Shown here: one piece after another, positions 12,262-25,186 of the stretch
How positions within the stretch are numbered: position 1 is the stretch's first letter
Layout: every line of letters begins with the position of its first letter
Source of the DNA: Lutjanus erythropterus
Lineage: Eukaryota > Chordata > Actinopteri > Lutjaniformes > Lutjanidae
Length of the DNA: 64,000 nucleotides
Reading direction: 5' to 3'
NCBI GenBank assembly: GCA_020091685.1
Contig: CM034605.1
Coordinates: 28,458,281 to 28,522,280, forward strand
Notes under the pieces: model-generated
Seen by the model: the letters and a program-made list of their open reading frames with translations, nothing else
The model's database searches: none
Told to the model about the DNA's origin: nothing
Made by a program: the position numbers and the translations under genes

Positions 12262-14209
12262 GTACTACTACTTAAACATCTGTATGTAGTGTCACACAAA
12301 AATAAAGAGGAACACTGACATACTAAGCCTGCACTTTTCAAAGAAAGGCTTAATGAACCTTTATTTAAACCCTATGAGAAAATGCCAGCTTGGGGAGAAT
12401 TATTAACCCAAAATATTAGCTGTTTTCACAGGCAGTGTTAAAAAAAGTCTGCTCTCTAAAACCATGTCCTGTAAAGACAACATAATGTTCCCAAAAGAAT
12501 TTAAAGTTTTGTAAAGAAGATAACAGTTTTGACCCACAAGCATTACAATCATATTTTTATCACAAAATGTCAGGTGAATTTCAGGTGGAGGTAACTTCCT
12601 GTCTATAATCTGGAGATGCTTACTGATAAATGATTTTGCAGTAGCTGCTGGCAGTCCTCTTTTTTTTTTCATCTTTGCAGGATAATGGATGCTGTTGAGC
12701 AAGGAGAGGGAGATCAAGGTAACTTTCAAATAGACTGTGTTGTTGGTAATTACATTCTCTATCAGTGATTACATGTTCACCCTTTACCCTTTGGTTTCAG
12801 AGCTTACACGATGATCTGATGAATGGAACGATCCGTTCCAATAGGATGTTCCTATGGCAGAACCCATCCACCTCAATTAATCTGAAACAGCACTTAAAAC
12901 TGAGGACCTGAACTTTAGTGACCAGCGGTAAATCAAAATGTCATCAGTCGTTTGTGTGTTTCTCATAGATGTAACATATAAAAGATGAATTTATTGATTT
13001 GTACTTTTCTTTTCAATAGATCTTTGAGCTACTGAGGGTCATTGAGGAGGTCACAGGTGTAGGAGCGCAAAATAAAGAGGGGAGATAAGACTCCTGGATT
13101 TTGTCTTGATGTTATGCTCCCAGAGTAAGATAGTCAATCTAGCTTGCTTGGGAAATGAAAGGAAATTGTGGTTATTGAGTATTTTATTCCTTTGGAAAAC
13201 ATAAAAACAAAGCGGTGCACTCTCTAGAGCACCACAAGATATGACTGGATCATTTAAGTGTTTTTCAGAAGCTGATCAAAATCTTGAAGAAGAAGCGCTG
13301 ACCCGACTGCAGGCAGAAATATGATGGCCAGTGGGAGCTTGATTTAACTTTTGTTTTATTGTTCATTGTTTTGTTTTGTTTTTTCATTGTTTCATGTTCT
13401 GTTTCATTTGCTCATCTCCATTGTTGTTCATACTTTTCCCCTGTTTTTGATTTTATTTCTTTGTATGTTTGTTTTTCTATTTTGGAAGATTTGGAGATGG
13501 AACGCAATAAAACTTTTATCACAAAAAAGAGAAGTCCAAGTCAAACTCTTAATGTTGTCAGCATGATAATGTAATGTGTTTAACTGTATTCCAGAAATAA
13601 AATAGAATTAATAGAATACTGACAATCTGACAATAGGAAAATCTAATTATTGCATTCATTGAATAGTTAAACCTGGAAATGAACACATCTCCAGACCCAG
13701 GAACTCTCTGTTCTGTTGCAGTGGGTGAGGAAACGACCAGCAGGATTGAAAGGAATCTTCTGGTGGGGAACGCTGGGTCATATACAGGAAAGGTAGGGAG
13801 AGCATGTCAGCTTCCTGCAAACAAGATCCTGCATAATATCTGGGCAATAGTCTTTACACTGTATTACCACTAATGATTTACAGTGCTGGCCTCCTTTTTA
13901 ACACTCAACATAAATAACAATTACATTAACCATGCTAATGTGAAGGTGATTATTGTTCAGTTCTAGTGTGACACACACACATTGTATTCACGTTGTTTAA
14001 TAATGTCTTAATATTAATTGTAAATCAATGAAACATTAACATGACTTAGTAATTATTTTAGGCTTCTACTTGCTAAGATCTCAGTTTTACATACTGCATA
14101 AAGACTGTAATATTTCCACCACTGACGCTTGATTTTTATGTCGAATTGTGTGAACAATCCTTGTCTTAATTTATATACGTTAAATAAAGTTGTTGTTTTT
14201 TTTTTTAAA

Positions 14210-14285
14210 AAGACCTACTTCCGGTTTGGACTTCCAGTATGGAGTAGAGCTATGGCGGCGCCCTTGTCCGCCATCTTCCCTGCAG
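14210..14285 (-). repeat. Right terminal inverted repeat of the 3.26-kb element
   Basis: This is the inverted partner of 11029-11091. Read on the minus strand it has the same YY1-like stretch and two GGAAGT cores; the left copy lacks about 14 bases including one of these. Confidence 0.75.
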
Positions 14286-14520
14286 ACGGGTACTCTTGGG
14301 GGGAAAATAACAGTCAAGCAAGAGAGAAAGCACTTAAATGAAAAGGATGGAAAATTAAGATAAATATATCAATGCAGGTATTAAAATATTTATATTAAAA
14401 TACTGCAGATAAATACAGGGTAAAATTTGACAGTAAAACAACTAATATGGCTGACATGGCTACCTGGGCATATGGTGCATTTCCACTGTGTTGTACTGGT
14501 TTGACTCTGTTCTACTTGTT

Positions 14521-14557
<37 letters not shown>
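14521..14557. repeat. (TTG)n microsatellite
   Basis: Twelve consecutive TTG units in intergenic DNA upstream of the candidate LTR. Confidence 0.95.
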
Positions 14558-14559
<2 letters not shown>

Positions 14560-14609
14560 TCGATTAGAAATAGTATCCTGCTAAGCTTTATTTTACTTTT
14601 TATCAGTTG

Positions 14610-15036
14610 TGTGACAGCCACAGGCCTCAGGTCAGTTCCTGTTCCTGCCTCTGCTTTCCCTTGCAGGTTCCCTCCCTGGTTGCTTGCCCCTCCCTCCTCG
14701 TTGGTGGATTGCTTTCACCTGGGCATGGCCTTTAAAAGCTTGGGAGAATGCAAGATGGCTCTCTCTCTCCCTCCTGGCAGGCTGGTGCCTTTCAGGCACC
14801 CACTGGTTTTGTTTGGTTTGGACTTTGTTTAGCTTAGCTTTGGTTTCTCTTTTACACATTGCTTATGTTAGCACACACATTCAGCACCCATCACCTTCAT
14901 TACACTACTGATTCTCATACTTAGTCATTTGGTTCTTTATGTTGCTTTATTTTCAATAAATTAATTATTTGTTTAAAAGCTGTTATTGTGTGGATCTCCC
15001 TTCTTTGTTATGCTCTCCAGTGAGCTTGGCATAACA
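14610..15036 (+). mobile_element. Candidate solo LTR, 427 bp
   Basis: The segment begins TGTGACAG and ends GGCATAACA, the usual TG...CA form of LTR ends, and is flanked by a direct GTTG on both sides (14606-14609 and 15037-15040). Inside are a TTTAAAAG box near 14731 and AATAAA near 14955, in the order expected for an LTR promoter and polyadenylation site. No internal retroelement genes lie beside it, so it would be a recombined solo LTR. The 4-bp duplication is short and could be chance. Confidence 0.5.
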
Positions 15037-16206
15037 GTTGCTTCTCCTATAGACGAATCCAACGACCGCTTTGTGTGTTTCAGCGTCAAGCGGTGCCGCC
15101 ATCACTGCTGCTGGTTGTGTCTTGAAGTAAACCCAAAATTTGCAAAACAGTCATGAGTTTTTCTTTATTTTCTTTCTTTCTTTTTTGTTATGGTTTCAGT
15201 TAAAATGCTCACCCTCATGAGATCTTGTGGGTCTGGGGTTCGCTTCTAGACACCATGGCTGATAGCTGGATTGGTGACGTTAAACAGAGGCCCTCAGTAA
15301 CTGATGAAGGTTCCTTTTTGGATGCCGATATTAACATCCTTAAAATTTTATATAGTAGTTAGATGTTGGTTGTGACAACAGTCAGAAATGGATAAAGAAA
15401 AAGAGAAAAAATGGGCCACCTCTGCCACGTTTCTCTCTTCTGTTTTTTTTCTAAAGTTGAAATTTGACACGACTGTTGGAGCTGCACAGATTCTTCCCAG
15501 CTTCCTAAACATTGCTGACATGGCTTCTCACAGTGAGCTCACATACTGCAAACACCTTGTCTCACCCTCTCCTTCCAAGCATGTTAGAAAACCTTTCCAT
15601 TCTGGGTTAATGTAGAAACATGGTGGTGCAACATGGTGGCATGTGGAATATAAACACAGAAAATCTCATTTTCAGATAATTATATATTGATGAAAACATA
15701 CATATGAATATTATATTCCATTTCTGCAATTTTCAGTCAATAGAGCCCCCTAAATCTTTAATACATCGAACTATAAAATCAGAAACAACATAAAGTTAAA
15801 ATTAAATTTCATGGAATCTCTATCTGAACCATTGCAGGCTCATGATTGAAAGAACTGACACTTGAGACAACACCACACATCGATTCAGCAAACATTAAAA
15901 GGCAAAGTGTGTCGAGGGGAAACCAGAGGAACAAGAAACCCGCAAATGACGCAAACTCCAACTCCATAAAACTCTGAGTGATAAATCCGGGACAAGAATC
16001 ACCATTACTTGAAAAAGTTTATTTTCCCTCTTTTGTTTCAGCAAATTAGCTGGAGCCTTATGAGAGAGGACACACCCACTGGCCCTCAAGGTCCACACAG
16101 TGAGATCAGAGAGCCTGTTCCCTTTAACTGGACTGACCTCAGTGAGGATGGACGTGTCTTAAACTGGAGTTAAACTGGCTGCTGCTGTTTGTCCGGAGGA
16201 CTGATC
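15037..16206. other. Upstream region and probable 5' UTR of fam216a
   Basis: No coding sequence is supported. The last 100 or so bases before 16207, including a TGACCTCAGTGAGGA stretch, probably contain the fam216a transcription start and 5' UTR. No TATA box is obvious. Confidence 0.4.
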
Positions 16207-19200
16207 ATGAAAAAACAAGTGAAATTTGCAGAGACTCAGACGGTTCACAGGCTCCATCAGGCTGAAGCTCTGCCAAGGTAAAGTTTTGATCAAAATAAGA
16301 AATATTCTGTCCTAATTCTCTTTTTTGACCTTTAATTTTGTATTAGACAACAATTTTCTGTTACTCTTTCTGTTGCAGGAGTACTGGGACAAATGAGTTA
16401 CAAATGGGTGAGTTTAAATCCTGCAAAAAGACAGTTTTTATCAAAGCAAACAGGTCAGCAGTAAAGAAAAGTACAAGCAGAAATAATGACTCCACTGTTT
16501 CATCTTTTATAATCAGCGTTAAATCCACTGTATTCTGTCCATTTTGCTGTCTTTCCTCAGGTCAGATTTCAGAGCTGCATGCACTATCTCCTCGTTAAAT
16601 AAACAAAACATGTCCAGTATCCTGTCTGCTTTGAAACTCGAGCGTCAGGTTTTCTTTTGGGGACGCAGCAGCAGCAGCAGTGTGAGGAGCTCAGAGGAAA
16701 TCCTACACCCGAACCTGACCCGGGTCACGCCCGATCGCTTACAGGAAGAGCGCTCTCTGCTCGTGCTGTTTTCTAATTAAAAGCTCTTTGGTTTGACTTG
16801 TTAACTAAGCCCATTGACAGGCCTTCAGTTATGACTCACGTGTGCCAAAGTACACCAGACAGTAGAGAACCTTTACCAGCCAAATGTCACCTCTTAAACT
16901 GAAAAAGGAAGGGTTATACCTGAGTGTTAGGGTTAGTATGGAGTTGACATACCTAACTCAGATTGACTGGGATTTTATTTATCAGCTTAGAGACACTTAA
17001 ACATACTACAAGAAGTTTTAAACTGGTTATGATGCTTCTATATGACCTACATAAGAAAATAAGACCATCAGTGAGACTGGCTGTTTCTATATAGTTTTAT
17101 TTTTACATCAGTTCATTGAATTTTTTGATGAATTTATTGATGTTAAAATAACATAAAACAAAAGTCCTAGTCTTATCCCATCTTACTCTTAATACACTTA
17201 CAACAACAATTTATGGCCCTCGGTGTTTGTGATATTTTAATTCAGTCAGCTCAAGACAAATCAACCCATTTGCACAAAACAAGAACAAAATAATCAGAGC
17301 TGATACGTCAAAAACGATACGTAAAAACTTTCCAAAAGACTTTGTTTCCTGCCTTTTGGTGATTTTTACAGAATGAAAATAATTAAATAATAAGAGGACT
17401 GTAACAGCATTTTTATGCTAAGTGTTTTTAATTTATTTTTAATTCTCAGGAAATACACATGAACTTCTGTAATTTTTTTAATTATCAGTTCTCTTTCATT
17501 CATGTATTTTTTGCCCCTGCCCCTCAAAAAATTGATGTGGCTGATTTTTAAAAAATGCATGCATGTTTTCTTTAAAACTTTCCTTAAGAAACAGGAAGTC
17601 TGGTTTGGTGTAGCTGCATTGTTGTCTGGGTGGAAACAGAAGATGGAGGATAAAATGGGAGAAAGAGGTGTGAAATTTTAAATGAATAAATCTGGAGACA
17701 TACAGGAGAAATGTGAACCAGAGAGGAAATAGTTTCCAGGGGAAATCAGGAGGGTTTGTTAGTATGACCATAGGTTCTTCAATGGGCCTGGAAGTGGAGG
17801 GTGAGATGAGTTGGTTGCAATCTGCAAGCTAACTGCTAGTTGCCTCTAGATCCTGCAAACCGGACGTTGTTTTTCATGCACCATTTGGTGATATCAGGTT
17901 GGTTTGAAGAATTCTTAGACCTTCACCTCTCAGCAAAAGTCTAACTATGTTTTTTATGCTTTTTTTTTCAGCCACTGAGACATTGATCAGTCAAATTGTC
18001 TGTCTGTTTTCTCTCTGGTAGCAGCATTAAAGGATGCCAGCATCAACTTCAACAGTGGTTCAGAAATCAACAGACTGCCAGCTGCCAGATGTGACCCACA
18101 GCTGCAACACGAGACGGCCATACAAATCCCCAAAACCATGACCGCAGCCCCGTTCCTGAAGGTATAACTACTTTTCGTCGTGCTCTCTTTACACACCGCT
18201 GCCCGCTGTGCTCCAGTAATCAATTGAGATTAACTGATGTGATTGATCTGATTCACAGTAGTGAAAGGTTAGTAGAGTCCAACACAACAGAATGAAGTGC
18301 AGTAAGAGAGAGAGGAAATGTATCAGCGTGAATCTCTGCAGTGAAACCTGACCTGTCTGATCCTCAGCACTCAGCGCTGACACCAGCTCAGAAGGAGTAT
18401 CTGTACACCATCGCAGCTTCCTACAGCACCGCACACGTCCGTGACCTCATCAGACAGCACTACATGAACGTGCTGCACAGGTGTATACGAACAGGTGAGG
18501 AAAGAAAAGGTGTGTCCAAGCCTGGTTTGTCCTTTGAGCCTTTCAAGGACTGTGCAGATCCATAATTACATTTCTTACACTTTGCACTATATACATTTTT
18601 TATACACCAGCACACTTCCTATAATTTTGTGGTTTTTATTGACATTGTTTTCAATGTTTAAGATACAAAATTAAAAATTTCTTTATTGTTACGTCCCATT
18701 ATACAAGTACAACAGAGCAAAATTCTCAGGTTTTGGTCCCTTGACTTTGCAGCAACAACAATAAAAAACAGCGATATAAAAGGCAGTAAAAGAGCACGAA
18801 ATAAAAAGCAATGCAATAAAAAATTATATAAATATTGGTCAGTCTGTGTAAAGGTGCAAATGTACATATTCATATGTAGCATTTGCATGTTGTGTATGTT
18901 TGTATAAATGCAGCTACATGTGGTTTGTGTGTTTTATTGGTATAGTACTCATCAAAACCAGCACTACAAAGTGCTCAACAAGAAAATACACACAGCAATG
19001 TATGAATAACCATGAAATAAAACAGGAATAAAAATTTAAAACTTAAAAACAATAGGTGACCAACAACCGTGAATAAAATACAGAGGGTGAAATGGAAAAA
19101 TGAAATGGGTCAATTAAACCTAAAACAGATCAGTGCAAAACTTAAATACAACACCAGTAAAAAAAAAACAGTATAATTCAATAGTTACAAATTAAAATAA

Positions 19201-20651
19201 ACCTAAAAATTAAAAGAGTTCCTCAGGGATTTTATGAGCTCTCATTGTTTTCTTTGTTTTCTTTAAATAGGCTATAAATTGTAGTTTTACTTTTCTAAAA
19301 CATGTTGAGACACTTTTGAGAGATAAAACATTTCAAACCAACTGTGACCTGATCTGACACGGGCCAAGCAGCTATTTTGCAGTTGCAGATTTCTTTCTTT
19401 TTTTCCAGGAAGTTTCAAATGAAGGGGGAATTCTGTCACCCTGCTTTATATCTTGAGCAGAACAAAAACAAATGTTTGTCACGGCTCTGTTCGTAGGTCT
19501 CGACTCTGAAGGGGATGACCTCGTTGGGACTTTACCGAGGACTGAGGAGAGAAACAAACATCGATCAGAGGGTCCCTCGAGGGCAAAGCACAAGGAAAAG
19601 ATGAATATTAGTGCAAAGAATCCTGGGAAATCCTTTCCTCCAAAAATCCCAAACAGGCAAGCCGGGTGGGACAAACACTTTATACAGATATTTGGATACA
19701 AAAACATGATTTAAAGGAGATTAGATAGACATATTATTTTCAAGAAGATAAATCAGTATTCTGAAAGCAGCTGAAGTTGAATGTTATGCCATAAAAAGTA
19801 GCAGAACATATATATTGTTTGAATGCATTTTCTTATAATCTCGCCTTGTAAAGAACTGTTCTACAGAACCTGTAAAGAACATGTAACACTAATCTGACAC
19901 TGTTTGATTAACATCGCAGACTTTCCAACCCGTCGGCATCAAAACAAAGAAATGTGAAGAAACGTACGACGACTTCACCCAAACCGAGGAGAAAAAGTCC
20001 CAGAAGTAAGTCAAAATGTTTTCAGTTTTTTTCTCAGTTAAGAAAAATGTCTTTGAACATGTGGTCATTTTAATTTTAGTGTAGCTTTATTTCATAGTGA
20101 GCATCAATACAACACATCAACAAACAACACAATGCTGAACAAATACAACAAAACCAGCTGTTAGGGGCAGCAAAGACACATAAGCATTATTATTCTGAGT
20201 TAATCCATGATTTAACAGTTCATTGGCATCATGTTTCATGTAAATGGATTATTTACATGTCAGTTTTTCCACTGAATAGTTGTCCTGAACAATCTCAACA
20301 ACTGTTTTCTCCCCAGAGGCTCTGCTTTATACTATTTTCCTAGGAATTTTAGAGTTAATTTTGTGGACAAACATCTGTAAAAATCTATGATTATTATGTT
20401 TAAAATATGTACGTCTTTGCACCAGATGCTTTATGGTTCACCTAAATGAGCAGATAGTTATTTTTTATATGTAAAAACCATTTGTAAGTCAAAAACTTTG
20501 TTTTTTGTTGCCAGGAGTCAAGACCAGGTTGCCGGGGGAGGAGGATGAGGATGAGGAGGATGAAGGATTGGACGACTCTCTGAGTGAATGTCTGAGTTTA
20601 CTCTCTGTGGCAGACTGGGATGATGACACGTTCTCAGATTTATCACAGTAA
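16207..20651 (+). CDS. fam216a: FAM216A family protein, 7 coding exons, 252 aa
   Basis: Coding exons: 16207-16277, 16379-16407 (only 29 nt), 18022-18161, 18368-18494, 19497-19665, 19920-20005, 20515-20651. The sum is 759 nt, 253 codons with the stop, and human FAM216A is of similar length (273 aa). The diagnostic FAM216 segment is in exon 4: LTPAQKEYLYTIAASYS, then DLIRQHYMNVLHRC. A basic stretch (KKRTTT, KPRRKS) and an acidic C-terminal tail (EEDEDEEDEG) with a DWDDDTFSDL motif follow. The function of the family is unknown. The gene is convergent with vps29, as in human. The exon 5 donor has two in-frame choices, GT at 19666 or GC at 19657, which changes the product by three residues (249 aa). 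Confidence 0.9.
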
Positions 20652-20669
20652 CATTTTGTGTAACCTGAG

Positions 20670-20675
20670 AATAAA
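20670..20675 (+). terminator. fam216a: Polyadenylation signal of fam216a
   Basis: An exact AATAAA 19 bases after the stop codon, giving a very short 3' UTR. Confidence 0.7.
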
Positions 20676-22861
20676 GATCCGTCAGTTTCACAGCTCCAGG
20701 TGACGTACAAACCTCTGGGGGGGACAAATGATTAGTGAAATGCAGAAAACAGAGTAAACACACACACGTTGGCGCCTGAGAAGCAGCTCGGTCTGCAGTG
20801 ATGTTGTTTAAACTGCACCAGGTCATTTCAGACTCCAGTGCCCCCCGGTGGCAACAAGAGAAAATACTTTAAAGACCTCATTTCCCGGAAATTAGTGCCT
20901 GTTATTGTGAAACAAAATAAGCACTGGGATCACATCTCATGGCTAAACTTGTAAGCGTTCACAACCACATCCAGCTTTATTGACAACTTTGTGTTCATCT
21001 AAACAAACAGTTACAGAAAGGCTACTGTTTTTACTGCAATCTATCACATGTGGATGATATATTCAGTTGTGGAAATGATATTTCTGACATCAGACTCACC
21101 TTTATTAATTGTAAATCTCAGATTCTCCTCACATGCTTCATATGTTCTGTATTAAGTGAAATAAGGTTCTGCTAATTTACTTATTCTGAGAAATAAACCT
21201 TTATTTTACGACCAAACCTCTAAAACCCTCTTATTTTATTACTGTATGTGCAATGAAATATTTAACACTTAAATAAATTACTAAAAATGTGTCTCCTGTC
21301 TTGTCTGATCTTTGTCCAACAGGATACTTTTGTTACATTAAGAAAACACACCGTCTTCTCAACAGTTTTAGTCTAGAAAGCCAAAACCAAGAAACCTCGA
21401 ATGGCCAGAAACAACACTGACAGTACAACTACAGTTTTGATCAGTTTTCAACAAAGCCCCTTAGTTCCAGCGAAGAATAATCTTTATTCTACAACACACA
21501 GTAATATTTTAGACAGCAGTGTGCTTTCAAATTTGTGTCGACACTTTGAGGAAGGACCTCTTTTAAAGGTCAGAGGTCAACTTTATTGTCAGTGGGCAGC
21601 TGCTGTGCAGATCCTGGGAAGCAGCTCCTCACAGTGACCCCGTGCACAGAGCGGCTCCATGAAGAGTTCGATGCAGGAGAACTCTGACCTCAACCACATC
21701 CAACACTGCTGGGACAAACTGGAACGCCAACTGTGAGCCAGACCTTACTGCCAAACATCAGGAGTCGAGCAGACTGATGAGTTTGTGCTAAATGGGAGCA
21801 AAGGAACCTGCAGTCAGGATCCAGCGGTCTAAAAACCAGAGCAGTGGAGGCTGTTAAAGCAGCAGATTAATGCTCCTGGTTCTGTAATGAGATGTTTAAC
21901 TCTCACATGTGGGTGCAAATACTTTTGGTCTTCATCTTGATCCAGGACATCTTTTGGAGGTTTTTTTGTTGGATCTACTACTGCGGTTCCCAACATTTTT
22001 CCTTAAGGGACACCTTTTCTATCATTGATCATTGATTGATCCAAATAGTGAACACAGTAAAAACAACAATTTTGTGTAAAATTAGCGATTTGGATGAATT
22101 CTGAGCAGATTATTTCCTGAATATAGCATCAAAGATGAGTTTTACTGACATGTTTAGGAACTTGTTATTATAAAAACTGTCTATATTGTTTTTGAAACAT
22201 ACTTACTAGGTTCTCTCTCTTTTTTTTAAACAAATTAATTTTTCTTCTCTGACTCTGGGTCATTGTTCTGTTAGTTCTTCAGTTGTTTTACCTGCACACT
22301 CTTCTAATGCAGGACGAGGTTGTTTAGTAGAGAGTGAAGGCTCTGTAAATATCATTTGTGCAGCTCTGTAATCTGATTTGTGTTCCGATCTTCACCGTGT
22401 CCTACTGTGAGACTTTATTATAGTTTCTATCTGAAATAATAGTCAAAACTTAAGAATAAATTAAATAATTTCCTTTAATTTTCTTAAATGAAATAAGTAA
22501 ATGAATGCCCCTTAAAACCAAGCATGTCTCGCCCCTGGTACTGGATAATACTGTGATGGCAGGTAGTAGAGAACGATTTTTTAAAGCTTCTTAAGAACCA
22601 GTGATTTATTGTACACTTTAGAAAAATATAAGGAAGTGCATCTGTAAGTGTTAATACTAATTTTAAACATTAAGAACGGTAACAGTTAAAAAACAATATT
22701 GGGATTTTCCCTTAACTGTTCCTTCTCTACTACTTACTATCACAAATTACCCATTACATTCATCACATTGTGCAACATTAATGGTTTGCACCATCAAAAA
22801 AGCAGAAGTGAGATTTTCAGTGTTATTTAAGACAAAACAACCGATGGAGTGAAATTAGATC
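20676..22861. other. Gap between the convergent fam216a and vps29 genes
   Basis: This holds no supported gene. It contains a near-CTCF motif on the minus strand at 20840-20851 (11 of 12 positions), an AT-rich stretch, and the dead Tc1-like element described separately. Confidence 0.5.
21541..21930 (+). mobile_element. Degenerate Tc1/mariner-like transposon, 3' part
   Basis: The sequence aligns by eye with the end of fish Tc1-like transposases: a stretch reading DLNHIQHCWDKLERQL near 21688-21736, then the ARP...QTSG and EQWRLL segments, interrupted by in-frame stops and frame shifts. It ends at GCAAATACTTTTGGTC (to 21930), very like the usual Tc1-family terminal CATACTTTTGGTC. The 5' half is missing and the copy is inactive. 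Confidence 0.8.
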
Positions 22862-22867
22862 TTTATT
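22862..22867 (-). terminator. vps29: Polyadenylation signal of vps29
   Basis: Plus-strand TTTATT reads AATAAA on the minus strand, about 405 bases beyond the vps29 stop, within a GATCTTTATTGTGG context typical of a 3' end. Confidence 0.6.
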
Positions 22868-23192
22868 GTGGGGATGAAATGAACGACTGAAGGCCGACTA
22901 CATGAAGCTAAAGGCCTGTCGGTTACATGTACAGGACATGACGAGGGAAAAAATAAACAAAAACAAAAAAAAAAAGAAAGGAAAGAAAAAGAAAATGGCA
23001 CCAAGTATTTCTTTTGATAACAAATACATGTGATATTATTGCGTTCTCTACAGTTACCAAATGACAGCTTGGATACAAGCAAATGCTGATGACATATAAA
23101 CAATATAATACATAGGTTTTTGTTTTTTAAGAGTTAAGTTACTCATCAGTTTGTTACAGCATTAACATTGTGGTGACTGCAGGGGAGCTGCT

Positions 23193-23204
23193 GCCCCCTG
23201 GTGG
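23193..23204 (-). promoter_or_regulatory. CTCF-type core motif in the vps29 3' UTR
   Basis: The minus strand reads CCACCAGGGGGC followed by AG, a full match to the CTCF core and the strongest such site in the window. It lies between the tails of fam216a and vps29. Confidence 0.45.
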
Positions 23205-23273
23205 AAAGGAATGAAACGACACACTGAGCCACATTAACTCTCATCCTCCTCCTCCTCCTCCTCGCGCCACTGT

Positions 23274-23843
23274 TTAAGATTTCTTGTACTCGATTCTCTC
23301 CACCTTGACGTCGTCACCGATCAGCTGGTAAACATACGTCACCACTGTAGACGCCTGGATGTCCATTAATACAAAAGAGGGGATGATGTTGCTGTAAGGA
23401 GAGAAGACAGATGTGTTTTAGGGTCAGGGGTTTTCCTGCACTCCTCGACGCCTGTAATTACAGTCAGCCTCGCTCTACTTTTACACCTTTACACCTGTAC
23501 TGTATGTCACACTGAGGAAGATCATCAGCTGCAGTGTCTTCTTCCAGAAAATCTATTTATTTCATAGAAAGTAGTTCCCAAAGACGGTGCTGTTGAATTG
23601 CTTTCGTTGTTAACCCTATATTGTGTTGTACATTTCTAACACAAAGCAAATAGTCACACTCAGTTCACAGTGTCCCAATTCAAATTAATCCTGTTCACAT
23701 GAGAAGAAATCTGATGTTTTATAATCTGTGCAGAATACAAATAAGACTGCATGAAGGCCACTTTGTCAGTTTGGATTTGGGCTGAATGCATACGTGCAAC
23801 AAGTGCTTTTTTTATTTGAATGATTAAATTAGCGTTTGCAGCC

Positions 23844-23913
<70 letters not shown>

Positions 23914-25186
23914 AGTGACGGTGTGAATGTCTCCTCTACCTATCAGGTGCGCTGTAGGCTCCTGTGGCCGACCCAGGGTTGATGTAGAACTTGTTCTCGT
24001 TCTCAAATGCCTCGAACTTGTGCGTGTGCCCCGAGATGAGGATGTCGACATCCAGCTGCCTCTGGAGCAGCGCCAGACTGGCCATGTCGCCCCAGGGGAT
24101 CACCTGGTGGCCGTGGATGAGACCGATCTTAAACTGGCCCACTGTGACCACCTTCTGCTCCGGGTAGTTCAGGTTCTGAGAGAAGAGGAACGTGTGACAA
24201 AGAGAAACAAGTACTGTTATGCTCTGTTGCTTTAATTTAAATTCACTGTTTGCTGTGTTGAATTAAAAAAATCAATCCTGCTGTTACCTGACTTTCCCTG
24301 AAAATGTCTGTACTTGCATTTAAAAATAAAAGAATATTCTTTAAATCACACGAAAGGCAATGAAAATGCGATCATTTTATCTATTTCAGCCATATGTGGT
24401 TATACTGACCGCACGGAAAATGTTGCAGTTATGTTTTCACTCTCTCTTCACTCTTTCTCTTTATTAGGTATTTATCATTAGAGTTCTAGTAATTGTAAAC
24501 TTCTGGCACTTCTAGTGTTTAGCCAGTGAAATCCGCTCTGTATGGCAGTTTTTTTTAATGTGGCTGTTTCTAAAAATTGTGAACTAGGCAGGTAAAACTC
24601 AATTTGCGAGAAGAGAGCAATTACAATTCATTACGCAGAAATCGGTCTTTAGTGCCAGCAGGAGACTCATTCCCTTCTGTCTTGCAATTAAACATTCAGC
24701 CACATAAATTCTGCCTTTTTTACCCCCATCTGTGTCTTCAGTTCAAAACCTCTCATTTAAAATTCTTTCAAATAAAAATTCTGCTGGATTTGAAGAAAAA
24801 TGTCATGCCCCCAACACATTATTATGAAAGTACTTAACAATTTTGCACCCACACTGACAGCTAAATTAATTTGACTGAATTAATTAATATCTTGCCTTTG
24901 GTCTCTCTTTTTCTCACTTGTGTTGTGGTGTGTAATGAATAAAGCTCTAGGTTATTTTACTTTTGTCTGTAAAACAGACACAGACCTCATCGAAGTCTCC
25001 CCGCACTATGTGGACGTCTCCAGCGAGAGTCTTCAGGTAGTCATAGCTCTCCTTGGTGCAGAGGTTTCCTGTGCAGAGGATGTGCTGGATCTTCCCCGGG
25101 ACCAAGAGCTTCTTGAACTTGGCTGGCAGGGTGTTGCACCGGTGGGGGATGTGCAGGTCACCTAACACCAGGACCAACTGATAGCA

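Larger units (their letters stand above)
11029..14285. mobile_element. Unclassified 3.26-kb element with long terminal inverted repeats
   Basis: The two ends are inverted copies of each other: 11029-11077 matches the reverse complement of 14237-14285 over 49 identical bases. Homology continues inward to about 11091 and 14210 with one 14-base gap. The outermost hexamer CTGCAG is itself a palindrome, so it may be the tip of the inverted repeat or a 6-bp target duplication with the repeat starting GGAAGATGGC. The interior has exon-like blocks with splice sites (11480-12261 and several further AG/GT pairs to about 13100) and AATAAA near 13506, 13596 and 14182. I recognise no complete transposase and cannot name the superfamily. 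Two independent opposite insertions of a short element would be the alternative explanation. Confidence 0.6.
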
